Below, in pieces: positions 34,964 to 45,784 of a stretch of DNA of 64,000 bases. Source of the stretch: Persicaria tinctoria (taxonomy: Eukaryota > Streptophyta > Magnoliopsida > Caryophyllales > Polygonaceae). The notes beneath the pieces are model-generated. The model made no database searches. It was not told the origin of the DNA and saw nothing but the letters and a program-made list of their open reading frames with translations. Location of the stretch: NCBI GenBank assembly GCA_037127255.1, contig JBANSL010000013.1:7938188-8002187 (forward strand), given 5' to 3'. Position 1 is the stretch's first letter; each line of letters opens with the position of its first letter. Made by a program: the position numbers and the translations under genes.

Positions 34964-37204
34964 ATGCTCAAGCGGTTCTCCCATGGCGGTTTTCTCGCTC
35001 TTAAAAACTCGTTCTTTCAACCCGATAACACCATATTTCTATGCGATTATGCTGGTCTAGGCTATAGCTCAAAAGGATTTAATGGGTTTTGGTTCGTTCG
35101 GTTGTTCTCTACGGCTGCTGCACACCACGGCAACCCTAACTATAGCAGCAATCGGAGATTTGTAGCCGACCCGGATGACCCAATGAACCTAATTAAGGAA
35201 GATGGGGTTGCGATTTGCTCCAGTCTGTGGATTGATAGTTTCAGAGAACCCAATACGACTGTAACCAATTTGTCATCGTATCTTAGGAGATTTGAGTTAT
35301 GGGTATTGGCTTACCAGAAGGTGTATGCTGATGAAATTGGGTCATATCTGCCGAGGAGTTCGATTCAGAGGTCGGCACTTGAGGATCTGTTGGCTTTGAG
35401 GAATGCAGTTCTTGATGATAGGTTTAAGTGGGGGTCAAGGTTGAAGTCTTTCATTAAATCACCGAGGGATAAGACTGATTATGAGAATCTGTCGAAGAGG
35501 AAGATTAAGACGATTCTGACAACCACGCAGCCTACCCCGTTTCAGGATAGGATTGTTCAGGAGGTTTTGTTTATGATTTTAGAGCCGATATATGAGGCCC
35601 GCTTTTCCCCCAAGTCTTATGCTTTTAGGCCTGGGCGGACTGCACATACAGTTATAAGGGTGATCAGGAGGAGCTTTTCGGGTTATCTTTGGTATATAAA
35701 GGGGGATGTCAGTACGATATTGGATGGTATGAAGGTGGGTATGGTGATAAATTCTTTGATGAGGGATGTGAGAGATAAGAAGGTCATTGATTTAATAAAG
35801 CAAGCATTGATTACGCCGGTAATTACAACCAAGGTTGATGATGGCGAGAAAAGGAAAAGGGTAAGGAGGAAGCATCAGAAGAAAAGGGTCCTAGCAGACG
35901 ATGAACCGAAGCCTGATCCTTATTGGCTGGAAACCTTTTTTGGTTTTGCTCCTGAGGAGGCACAGAAGCATCCTTCCTGGGGTCACTGTGGAATTCTTAG
36001 CCCACTTTTATCGAACATCTGTCTTGATGAATTGGATCATTGGATGGAGGATAAGATTAAGGGTTTTTATCGTCCTTCGAAGAGTGATGTTATATGGAAC
36101 ACTCCAGAAGGTGAGGAAGAGCAAGGGAATACTTCCTGGCCAGAATTTGTTCCCACAAGTGGGCCTGATAAGACCCGCAAGATGGACTACATTAGATTCG
36201 GAGGTCATATTTTGATTGGAGTCCGAGGACCTAGAGCTGATGCTGCTGCATTGAGAAAGGAGATGATTGAATTTGTTGATCAGAAATATCTCCTTAAACT
36301 TGACAACGAGAGCTTGCCTATTGAACACATAACCAAGGGTATCCTGTTTCTTGACCATGTATTATGTCGAAGAGTTGTCTACCCAACACTACGTTACACA
36401 GCAACCGGTGGGAAAATCATCAGTGAAAAGGGTGTTGGAACCCTTTTGTCAGTTACTGCAAGTCTTAAGCAGTGCATTAAGCAATTCAGGAAGTTGAACT
36501 TTCTTAAGGGAGATCGAGATCCGGATCCACAGCCCTGTTTCCGAATGTTCCATGCTAATCAAGCTCACACCAATGCACAAATGAACAAGTTACTCTCAAC
36601 TATGGTGGAGTGGTATAGATACGCTGATAACAGAAAGAAGATAGTGAATTTTTGTTCTTACATTTTAAGGGGGTCACTTGCCAAGCTTTATGCTGCCAAG
36701 TACAAGCTCCGTTCACGAGCAAAAGTGTACAAGATTAGTGATAGGACACTTAGTCGTCCTTTGAAGGAGAAAAAGGGGCTATCACCTGAGTATCAGAACT
36801 TATTGAGAATGGGTCTTGCTGAGTCAATTGAAGGACTGAAGTACACCAGAATGTCTCTTGTGCCTGAAACTGATTACACTCCATTTCCAAGTAATTGGCA
36901 GCCAGACCACGAGAAGGCATTGTTCGAGTATCTAATGCTCAGTGATCCCAAGGTTTTAGAGGAGCAGCACAGTTGTATCAAGGAACAGGGCCTTATTTCA
37001 CCTCAAGATTACATTTCTATGCTTGTATGGAACTATAAAAGGAACGCGAATGCACCAGATCATTCTTCTTTGGCTAGTACTGTAAGCAGCAATGCCGCAG
37101 GAAGCCTTGGATCTTTACTCCTGGAATCGGGTCAGGATCATCGTGATGCTAGAGATGTAGATGCAGTGGAAAATGATGAAAGGATTGAAGTGGCACCAAT
37201 GTAA
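34964..37204 (+). CDS. nMAT4: Nuclear-encoded group II intron maturase, nMAT4-like
   Basis: A splicing factor for organellar group II introns. It is one uninterrupted exon of 746 residues, as in plant nMAT genes. The N-terminus (MLKRFSHGGF to VRLFSTAAAHH) is rich in Arg, Ser and Phe without acid residues until about 30, typical of mitochondrial targeting. The RT-derived region holds FQDRIVQEVLFMILEPIYE, SYAFRPGRTAHT and GDVSTILDG (about 247). HCGILSPLLSNICLDELD follows the usual RT4 pattern. The catalytic YADD position reads YIRFGGH (about 408), so reverse transcriptase is dead. Domain X is seen as RGSLAKLYAAKYKLRSRAKVYK (570-591). No HNH or zinc-binding endonuclease signature is visible. The TAA stop lies inside AAT-GTAAGT, a perfect splice donor. 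The choice of nMAT4 over nMAT3 is from memory of length and sequence. Confidence 0.88.
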   Translation: MLKRFSHGGFLALKNSFFQPDNTIFLCDYAGLGYSSKGFNGFWFVRLFSTAAAHHGNPNYSSNRRFVADPDDPMNLIKEDGVAICSSLWIDSFREPNTTVTNLSSYLRRFELWVLAYQKVYADEIGSYLPRSSIQRSALEDLLALRNAVLDDRFKWGSRLKSFIKSPRDKTDYENLSKRKIKTILTTTQPTPFQDRIVQEVLFMILEPIYEARFSPKSYAFRPGRTAHTVIRVIRRSFSGYLWYIKGDVSTILDGMKVGMVINSLMRDVRDKKVIDLIKQALITPVITTKVDDGEKRKRVRRKHQKKRVLADDEPKPDPYWLETFFGFAPEEAQKHPSWGHCGILSPLLSNICLDELDHWMEDKIKGFYRPSKSDVIWNTPEGEEEQGNTSWPEFVPTSGPDKTRKMDYIRFGGHILIGVRGPRADAAALRKEMIEFVDQKYLLKLDNESLPIEHITKGILFLDHVLCRRVVYPTLRYTATGGKIISEKGVGTLLSVTASLKQCIKQFRKLNFLKGDRDPDPQPCFRMFHANQAHTNAQMNKLLSTMVEWYRYADNRKKIVNFCSYILRGSLAKLYAAKYKLRSRAKVYKISDRTLSRPLKEKKGLSPEYQNLLRMGLAESIEGLKYTRMSLVPETDYTPFPSNWQPDHEKALFEYLMLSDPKVLEEQHSCIKEQGLISPQDYISMLVWNYKRNANAPDHSSLASTVSSNAAGSLGSLLLESGQDHRDARDVDAVENDERIEVAPM

Positions 37205-39215
37205 GTTTTTACATTTTAAAAATTGTCATTATTTTTATCATTCAACTTATCTTGCATGGTACTATTACATAGGTGTATGTAATGTTAGTATTCTGAAACA
37301 TGGTTCTGTTTTATGCTGACCTAGTTTCCTGCGAGTTTTTTCCAAAAGGAAAAGTATTGGGTGGGAGATAGCAGATAATTGTAGTTGTTACTTAGCTTAA
37401 TTTGCTCAGTTAACGGGCACCAGATCTGATAAGGTCAACTGGATCACTTCCTTCTGAACTAGAAAAAACTTGGTAACTCTGAGCATGAACTTGTTCCTTT
37501 GGTATGTATAATGTTAATTTTATTTTGGTCAGGTATATACACTGTTTATAGTTTTTAGATAATTTGTGATTGTTCAAAATATGAAGCATGCATACTGGCA
37601 TACTGCCTACTATATATATGTGGACAAGTGTTGGGAGAAGTAATTTTGCTAAAGTTAGTCGCACTGTGCTATATAGTGATTGATTGGATTGTTTTGGAGC
37701 ACATATGATCTAGTTTATTTTCCCTTCCTTTTATTTTGCACGGCGCTGAATTTGTAAGAGCATAGTAAATGGCCCTCACCATTTCGCTTTTCAGATTTTG
37801 ATTGTTGCAAAATAGATGTTGCAGGGATTGATTGATTACTTCATATCAGCAGTCATCGCATAATTCCTTTCTCGTCTTGTAAGATTCTTATTCCCAGCTC
37901 ATTTTCTATTTTATAATTCAAAATATCCCTTGTTCTTTTTTGAGATCAGGTAAATATGGATATATCAAATTTCAGTGTTGAATATTAGCCTAAAGGTATC
38001 CACAGCCGTGTCCCCTTTTTTTTTCCCCACGATATCATGCGTGGAACAAGTTATCTGCAAATCCTGTTTTTAGAATTTAGACTTGTTTAGTTTCTAGGAT
38101 TACTATTTCTATTCCTGTTCAAATAGTCGGACTTTTATTTATTTATTTCTTAGGAACTTGCATTGACTGAAGTGACCTATGTAAGTTGATGTTGTGAAAT
38201 GACTCTTATTAGATGATAGCAACAGATGCAGGATGCCTAACGCATTGCTTGTCTGTTGTATTCATCTGTTGATTTAGAATTTGCCAACATACTTGGTTAT
38301 TGAGATGATTATTGTCATGTTGAGGATCCTAATATATATTTCCTGATGGACCAGCGAGGTGGTGTCCTCTTTTTGACACCTGAGGCTGATTGGTATGTAA
38401 ATGTGTTGCTCTTATCATCTTACGAAGCACACCCCCTTCAGCGCCAATCTTCTTGTGCAATTGAACGACCATATGGTGTGTGCATTTCAATCATCAAAGC
38501 TGGATGACACACACCTCTTTTCCATGACAGACGGAGACGGTGTATGAAAGGTAGCATAGTTGGGTAAACAATGTTCAGAAATCATTAGATTGTGAACATT
38601 TTAGTTCGGCAGACACAATATCACGATACCTACAGTGCTCATATTCAAATGTTCGGATAAAATGTAAATTCCTCATCTTGTCATATTTGCATTCGTTACA
38701 TTCTCTCTTATTTCAGAGTTGTGAGTGAATCCGTGTTCTTTTGCAGATGGTGCATATGGATTGATTGCAATGCCAAGACGGGGAAGTAACAACACGGGCA
38801 GCAGTTGTGTAGGTTTTGGCCGCTTACATTGCCATATGCACATTTGGACTCCGAAATTGTACCATGTTTTAAGGTGAATTTGTGCTTGTCTTCATGGAAC
38901 ATGAACAACAGTTGGTCCGTCGAGCAAGCATATAGGGGTTTTCTGGATTCGGGGCGGGTCGTGTATTTACATTGAAACGAGTAGCAATTCAAGATCAATC
39001 AGGGTGGGAGTGGGTTGGGTGTAGGCGTGTAGCCTCAGCGGGACAAGATAGAAACTCTGCAATCCATAAAGGATTTCCGTCCTTTAACCAAAAGTCGTTA
39101 TTGAAATTTGTTTATACTGCACAGAGCCTTGCCATTTTCTACAATTTACCTAAAATTTGTTGTCCAAAAATGTTATTGAAATTCATATTTAACAGCTCCA
39201 ATAAAATGAAATAAT
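37205..39215 (+). other. nMAT 3' region, possible UTR introns
   Basis: No gene of its own. Possible splice acceptors occur (for example TTCTTTTGCAG ending at 38746). An AATAAAA signal at 39202-39208 could mark the poly(A) site. This suggests a long or spliced 3' UTR for the maturase gene. Confidence 0.4.
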
Positions 39216-39305
39216 TTCAATTTTGCTGTAATATACAGTGCCTTTTTCATGGATTTTTTTTTGGTGAAATACTTTGGAAAACATAATTAGCCGATTCATA
39301 GAAAA

Positions 39306-39457
39306 ATGTACAAATCAAATTTTGATGGCTGCAAGAGAGATGTTGGTGCAGCTTCTTATGGATTTGTTATCCGAGACCCGAATTCTTTTGTGTTTAGTAT
39401 CAATAGTATGGATTTGTTATCCGAGACCCGAATTCTTCTGTGTTTAGTATCGATAGT
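39306..39457 (+). pseudogene. RNase H fragment with 50-bp tandem duplication
   Basis: KSNFDGCKRDVGAASYGFVIRDP matches the start of the RVT_3 RNase H domain of plant LINEs. The segment 39358-39407 is repeated at 39408-39457 with two mismatches (ATGGATTTGTTATCCGAGAC starts each). It is a short dead relic. Confidence 0.65.
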
Positions 39458-39544
39458 GGTATCTATATGCAGTCATCATAATAATTCTTCATTTATACTT
39501 GTAGCATTAGGTCTATGAAGAGGAGTAAGACAAGCAATGATATT

Positions 39545-39712
39545 AGGTACTCTGGTATAAAATATTTTTTTTAAATAATATCATACTTGTTAGTCGTAAG
39601 TATGAACTTATAAAAATAAATTTATTAAAAAACAATATTTTACATAGTTTTTACATCCTTAGAATACGTACAGAAAGGTCAAACGACTTTTATTATGGAA
39701 TAGAAGGAGTAT
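39545..39712. mobile_element. Degenerate Stowaway-like MITE
   Basis: The interior pattern (ATCATACTTGTTAGTCGTAAGTATGA, ACATAGTTTTTACATCC) and a right end GAATAGAAGGAGTA resemble the palindromic family. The left terminus is eroded. Confidence 0.45.
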
Positions 39713-40387
39713 ACAAATTTACAAATTAAGCTTTTTTGGGTACTATATAATTTAGAACTGTCTTTCTATCCTATGCCCCAATGGCATAGGATAAGAATTA
39801 ATTCGGGAAAGATTCCCTACCAAAAATGAGTGTACCCTAGTCCCTAGGACTCTAAGCTAAAATTTAGCTAAAGCAATTAAATTAAGGAAATACGGCCTTG
39901 GGGCATAGTATAGAAAAATCGAATTTAGAATGGTTAATCGACTTCATATAAAATTGTTACTCCAATCGAATTGTTTTCGTGAAAATTAATATTAGTGTAA
40001 GATCTCATTTTCAAATCTCGTTTTCAAGAATGCTAAGAGCATCTTTAATTGTGGTATTTGAGTTGAGTATCATAACTCCTTTTTATAATAAAATATTATA
40101 AAATGTGAGAGAAACAATAAAATGAGTATCTTTTTTTTTGGTAGGAAATAAGTGAGTATCTTACTGTGATACTCGCCTCACATAACTTTCTTGATTTAAC
40201 AAAAAATCTGACATTTTTTTTTTGTTTTTTTTTAAAAAAGGAAAATTTCGCCAGGTACCCTCGAGGTATAGCGTTTTTCGCGGGGTGTACAATAGTTTGT
40301 GATATTTCGTATGGTACCCCTGAGCTTTAATTTTATTTCACCTCGTGCCCTTCTCCGTTAGTTTTAACCGATACCCGTTAAAGTGAA

Positions 40388-40606
40388 GTGAGCGCCGTGG
40401 GTGGAATTAGACGATGGAGTGACAGTGACGAAGAAGAAGTCCGGCCACATGCAGAGCCCATAGAAGACCTCTTCGTCGGCGATCCAAGCACTATACGATC
40501 AACTCGACGGCAACTAGTGTGGCTAGTGCGAAGATGGTGGTGCCGCCCCTTGCTTCTTTCTGCAGAGTGCAGGTATTTATTTAAATTTTTGGTGTTTTAC
40601 ATTTAG
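40388..40606 (+). other. 72-residue ORF in left MULE TIR
   Basis: The frame contains SAVGGIRRWSDSDEEEVRPH and PIEDLFVGDPSTIRST. The right TIR carries the same frame on the other strand (43562-43780) with one residue changed (Gly to Ser). The sharing follows from the inverted repeat, so it is not independent evidence of coding. No function is known. Confidence 0.4.
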
Positions 40607-41528
40607 GAAATTTAGGGTTTGAAATTTGGATCTGGGGATATTTGTATTCATTTTGTGATTTGAATTTGGGATTATTTATTTTTTACATTTCAGAAATTTA
40701 GGGTTTATCAGATATGAATTTTGATTTGGAGATTTCAATGTTAGTGTTATACAGGAACTTCGAATTGGGGGTTTTGCTGGTGGGTTCGAATTGGGGGTTT
40801 CGTTATTCAGAAATTTAGCATATCCTCACTGTAATTAGTTTAAATGTTGGTAGGTTCTGCCTCTGGTGCTAATGTTGGTGTCTGAATTGGGGGTTTTGCT
40901 GCTCTGATTGTTGTAGGATCATGATTTCCGCCATTGGGGGTTGGGAGCCCATCTTCTTCTCTGAAACTCATCTCACATATGGCCTTCCTCTAAAGTATGT
41001 TTTCAATTTCAAATTTCTGATTCTGATTGTAATTTTTTTTCTTTTCAAATTAACAAAAATAATAAAATTTTGCGATACTTACTTTCAGGTCCTTCTCAAC
41101 TATTTCTCCTCAGCTCTCTTTGATGAACATATATGGTCTCCGAGCTCAGGTTCCGGGTGCTGTCATCATTGATGGTAATGCTTATTTCTCGTTTTTGGTG
41201 TTTCTATTATGTTTTGGATTGTAAGACATAAGCATCATGAGTAATTGAGTACACTGAGGGGATAATCAGTTAATCGCTTTCATCTGATTAGAGAGCTAAA
41301 CTGTTACTGACAACAATTGCTCCTTAACACTTAGTCCTCTAAGCAATATAACCTCACTCTGCCTTTTGCTATTGCTATTGTTTCAATATCATGCTAAAAG
41401 GTGGCTTGGGCTATTGCAAATTTGGATTGAGCAAATACCCACGTCCATCTGGGCGATCAACTACATTTTGGGTACGTCTCCAGCCTCCTGCAATGCTTGC
41501 TCCATTTTCTAGTCAATTATGTACCTCT

Positions 41529-41550
41529 TTTTTTTTTTTTTTTTTTTTTT
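41529..41550. repeat. Poly-T tract
   Basis: A run of about 22 T inside the MULE, between two exon-like fragments. It is either a slippage tract or the tail of a small minus-strand retroinsertion. Confidence 0.6.
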
Positions 41551-41766
41551 ATCAATTCATATTTCATGGATGATCTCATCTGAAGTTAGTATTGTATTGT
41601 AGTGTTGTATTTACTTGTTTTGTTCTTTTCAGGAATTTGGCAACATTGAGACTCCTATGTGCACCCGTCTTCGCCACTTTTTCTCCACAATTTTTAGCAG
41701 GTTGGTGTTTGTGTTATCTATTTTCTCAGTTTAATGGTTGAAATGGTCTCTTTATCTATGTTAACT

Positions 41767-41850
41767 AGTGTAAGTCCCGTGCCTAAGGCCCGGGTATTTG
41801 ACTAAAATTTGATATTGATCATTTTAATTCTTTTAGTTAAAAATTCAAAC
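41767..41850 (-). mobile_element. Helitron-like 3' end, minus strand
   Basis: On the minus strand, CCCGGGCCTTAGGCACGGG forms a hairpin about 8 bases before a CTAG terminus followed by T, the structure of plant Helitron 3' ends. The 5' TC end was not located, so the extent is unknown. It is nested in the MULE. Confidence 0.45.
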
Positions 41851-42256
41851 TGGCTTCTTATTGGTATTAGTTGTTGGGTGTTTGTACACAAGCTTATTTT
41901 CAAACAACAGCTTCCTTAGGATATTGGATACTCTCTTCAACCATTTTTGCCTCATTCTCAAAGCCTAATTGAAGTATTTGAGGTGTCTTATATGGTTAAC
42001 GTGTTCTCAAGATGCTTATCTCCATCCCTCATTGGCTCATATTTGTAGATAAAGGTATGTATCTTGAGATATGGAAATGTTCTAGGCCGGATGTGAATAC
42101 CTTTACGACACTAGTTCTGAGCCTTGCAGCAGCACTGCATGTTTCTGAATGGCGAATGCACACGTGCATATATTAAAATGTAATATTCCAAAACCAACTA
42201 TGAGAAGATTACTATAATAATCTTAAACAAAATTAATATCTTGATGCTTCTTTTGA

Positions 42257-42323
42257 AGCCTATTAGCTCAACAGTAGAGCATGTGCTTATGCACAGGATG
42301 TGGGTTCGACTCCTACATAGGCT
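42257..42323 (+). other. tRNA-like sequence, copy 1
   Basis: It folds like a tRNA: acceptor AGCCTAT/ATAGGCT, D stem GCTC/GAGC, T arm with GGGTTCGACTCC. The anticodon region GTGCTTATGCAC is 3-4 bases short. It resembles tRNA-Ile(UAU) (TTAGCTCA, GTGCTTAT). At 67 bases it is unlikely to be a working tRNA. Confidence 0.6.
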
Positions 42324-42440
42324 AATATATTAGATTGATGGTCAACAAGAGTGCAATCCATATGATATCTGTCATAGTTGCAATCTTCTCAACCGCCAAC
42401 AGATTTTAACTTTACATTTCAGTTGTTATTTTGATAAAAT

Positions 42441-42508
42441 AACCTATATGGGACTCGAACCCACACCATGTGTATAACACATTGCTCTACCATTTGAGCT
42501 AATAGGTT
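42441..42508 (-). other. tRNA-like sequence, copy 2
   Basis: Inverted relative to copy 1, 117 bp away: acceptor AACCTAT/ATAGGTT, D arm GCTCAAATGGTAGAGC, short anticodon arm ATGTGTTATACACAT, T arm GTGGGTTCGAGTCCCAT. Where the acceptor and anticodon stems differ from copy 1, both strands of the stem changed, keeping the pairing. Confidence 0.6.
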
Positions 42509-44017
42509 AAACACGTGTGGAAAACTTCACACTATAATTATACCAAACATGTGTGAAAATTCAAACTTAGCACCAGAGGCAGAACCTACCAGCATTTAAA
42601 CTAGTTACAGTGAGGATATGCTAGAGAAGCATTTTATTTGGTCATATCTGTTATTAGTTTAAATTCTAGAGAAGCATTCTTTACAAGATGAACAACTAGC
42701 CACTCATAATAGCTAGCAAGTATTAATCGAGTTTGAGAGAACTCTCCTAACTGAATACATATAAAACCACATCACTAGTAATTTTCAGTTTCTATTGTGT
42801 AGCAGGGATTGCCTTGTATAATCGGCCCCCTTAGACTGAAACCAGGAAAACTATAAACTGAATTCCAATCCCTAAATCCAAACTCGGGAATCCATCATCA
42901 TCGAAGTTCTTGTATATCGAAATTGAAATCCCCAAATCAAAATTCATATCTCATAAATTCTGAAATCATTGCAACTAAGCTAGACAGGTATAATTAACAC
43001 TTCGATTACAACAAAACCAACACAAAATTCTGAAATCATTGCAAAATCGTAATCTGAAATCAAATAAAAATGGAATTTTCTTTTCCGTTTCCAACTCTCA
43101 GACATCAATAGCAAACCAAAAAGCAATTAAAAACATTATTTTAGAGGGGAAAAAACAATTCGGACCTAGGTCAAAGCTTGAGTGTTGAATTGTTTGGAAT
43201 ATCAACATAGCCAAGTCGAAATTGCCCCGCTCAATGGCGGAATTCATGATCCTACAACAATCAGAGCAGCAAAATCCCCAATTTAAACACCAACATTAGC
43301 ACCAGAGGCAGAACCTACCAACATTTAAACTAATTACAGTGAGGATATGCTAAATTTCTGAATAACGAAACCCCCAATTCGAACCCACCAGCAAAACCCC
43401 CAATTCGAAGTTCTTGTATAACACTAACATTAAAATCCCCAAATCAAAATTCGTATCTCATAAACACTAAATTTCTGAAATGTAAAAAACAAATAATCCC
43501 AAATTCAAATCACAAAATGAATACAAATATCCCCAGATCCAAATTTCAAACCCTAAATTTCCTAAATGTAAAACACCAAAAATTTAAATAAATACCTGCA
43601 CTCTGCAGAAAGAAGCAAGGGGCGACACCACCATCTTCGCACTAGCCACACTAGTTGCCGTCGAGTTGATCGTATAGTGCTTGGATCGCCGACGAAGAGG
43701 TCTTCTATGGGCTCTGCATGTGGCCGGACTTCTTCTTCGTCACTGTCACTCCATCGTCTAATTCCACTCACGGCGCTCACTTCACTTTAACGGGTATCAG
43801 TTAAAACTAACGGAGAAGGGCACGAGGTGAAATAAAATTAAAGCACAAGGGTACCACACGAAATATCACAAACTATTGTACACCCCGCGAAACACGTTAT
43901 ACCTCAAGGGTACCTGACGAAATTTCCGTTTAAAAAAATTAGCTATGGTACTTGGAGTACCATGGATAAAGATGGTCTAACATGAACTATTACTCAAATC
44001 GAGTAGTTTGATTCTAA

Positions 44018-45353
44018 TCTATATTTATATAAACTCTTAATTTAGAAGAGTTTATGCTGAGGTGTCAACATCAGAGAGATTTTAGGGGTTTTGACCCATT
44101 ATAATTTTCTTTTTTCTCTTTAATCATTTTTTTTAATTCTTCTTTTTTTTTTAATTCTTTTTTTCTTTCTTTAATCTTACTAACTATCTATATCTATATA
44201 AACTCTTAATTTAAAAGAGTTTATGCTGAGGTGTCAACTTTAGAGAGATTTTAGGGGTTTTGACCAATTATAATTTTCTTTTTTTCTCTTTATTCCTTTT
44301 TTTAATTCTTCTTTTTCTTTTAATTCTCTTTTTTTTTTCTTTAATCTTACTAACTATCTATATAAACTCTCAATGAGTGTCCCTATATACACCGCAAATA
44401 CGCGGATTAGAGGTGCTAATCAATGTCGAATCCGACGTTGCAACATTAATTATATTACAACGTCGGATCTAACGTTGTAATATGTGAAGTGAAGGATCGG
44501 ATTGGGCCGAACCGGGCTAACAACGTCGGATCCGACGTTACTAGGGTAAAAAAAATAATTTCACACTCACCCACCCACACTCACAAAAAAAAAAAAAAAC
44601 ACAACGTCCTTGCAAATTATTTTTTTTGTTTTTTTTTTAATATCTTATATTAGGCCCGATCTGACCCGTATTAGCAACGTTGAATTTGACGTTGTAAAAC
44701 GTCAAATTCAACGTTGTTATAACATCCGATAAGTGAAATTAGCACACAATTAACAACGTCGGATTGGACGTTGTAGCAACCTCTAATTCAACGTTGCTAC
44801 AACGTTGAATCCGACGAACTATTTGTGGTGTATATAGGGAACACGCTCTTAATTTAGAAGAGTTTATGTTGAGGTGTCAACATTAGAGAGATTTTAGGGG
44901 TTTTGACCAATTATAATTTTTTTTTTCTCTTTAATCTTTTTTTTTTAATTCTTCTTTTTCTTTTAATTCTCTTTTTTTTTCCTTTAATTTTACTAACTAT
45001 TGGGCTTAATTCAAAACATTGAATTCAATATAATATAACTATTGGGCTTAACTCAAATTCATTTACTAACTATCTATATCTATATATTATAGAGTATTAA
45101 TTTATGTCACATTCCTCTCCACGTTCAAAGTTTTAACCAATTGGATTAATTCAAAAAAAATATCTTTCACTATTTATTATTTATTTTTCTCTTTATCTCT
45201 TTAACCCAAGTGTATTTTTTTCTATTATTTTTAACACATTTACTAATCAACGGGTTTAATTAAAAATATTGAATTAAATCTAATGTCTATGATTTATCTA
45301 TATCTAAATATTATTTATAAAAAAATCGCATCATGGCGCGGGGATCGTACTAG
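44018..45353 (+). mobile_element. Helitron, non-autonomous
   Basis: It starts TCTATATTTATATAAACTC after an A and ends CGCATCATGGCGCGGGG...TACTAG before a T, with a GC-rich hairpin near the end. These are the A|TC...CTRR|T borders of plant Helitrons. The leader TAAACTCTTAATTTAGAAGAG with GAGGTGTCAACATTAGAGAG and GGGGTTTTGACC occurs three times (about 44034, 44204 and 44848), so 5' ends are stacked. No Rep/helicase is encoded. Confidence 0.75.
44379..44837. mobile_element. TIR element with AACGTCGG palindromes, nested in Helitron
   Basis: CCCTATATACACCGCAAAT at the left is inverted at the right (ATTTGTGGTGTATATAGGG). The interior is full of copies of AACGTCGGATCCGACGTT-like sequence in both orientations, including a perfect 18-bp palindrome at 44522-44539. 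It separates the second and third copies of the Helitron leader. No clean target duplication was found, so the superfamily is open. Confidence 0.6.
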
Positions 45354-45784
45354 TTTCTTTCATGAGTGAAAAAAATGTGTAAGAATTTGTGTTTTTGGCC
45401 CAACAGAATAAATTACATTTCTCGCTACGTGTGCGATTTTTTTAAAATATAGTCTTAATAATATAACAAATTTTATATTATAAGATATTCAATTAATGAA
45501 AATAAAAATAAAAAATGATTTGTGGCCTCCATTGATTCTACCTACACTCCCTACAGTCGCCATTCGCCACTTCCTCTGTCGTCGTTCACCACCAGTTCCC
45601 TTCCTCTCTCTCTCTCTCTCTCTCAAGGTTCAGCGAAGCAGCTACCTTTCACAATCAGCAACTCAGGCAAAAGCCCTCTTTTTCCCTTTCTCCTCCCTTC
45701 TTCGTCTGTTCAAATTTGAGAAATGAATGATTCTTAACGACGACTCATCTGTTCTTCTTCTGCTGATGTCTTTAGGAGGTGGAT
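45354..45784 (+). other. CURT1C upstream region and 5' UTR
   Basis: A TC microsatellite lies at about 45603-45624, a common feature of plant 5' UTRs. No uORF with strong context was fixed. Confidence 0.5.

Larger units (their letters stand above)
40240..43928. mobile_element. Mutator-like element, 697-bp TIRs
   Basis: Terminal inverted repeats at 40240-40936 and 43232-43928 are nearly identical. The ends are GGAAAATTTCG and, inverted, CGGAAATTTCG. TTTAAAAAA flanks both sides (40231-40239 and 43929-43937), the 9-bp duplication diagnostic of Mutator-type elements. The interior lacks a MURA transposase. It holds exon-like fragments (GGLGYCKFGLSKYPRPSG near 41401 and EFGNIETPMCTRLRHFFS near 41634, each beside GT/AG-like borders), suggesting gene capture, but the source gene was not recognised. 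Confidence 0.85.
40037..43977. mobile_element. Harbinger MITE split by a MULE
   Basis: The left arm from 40037 begins GAGCATCTTTAATTGTGGTA. The right arm ending at 43977, inverted, begins GACCATCTTTATCCATGGTA. TAA flanks the pair at 40034-40036 and 43978-43980. Without the insert the MITE would be only about 240 bp. The 3.7-kb element at 40240-43928 was inserted into it. Confidence 0.75.

Noticed and set aside
42257..42323. Functional tRNA gene
   Set aside because: Only 67 bases, with an anticodon arm too short for a normal seven-base loop, so listed as tRNA-like.
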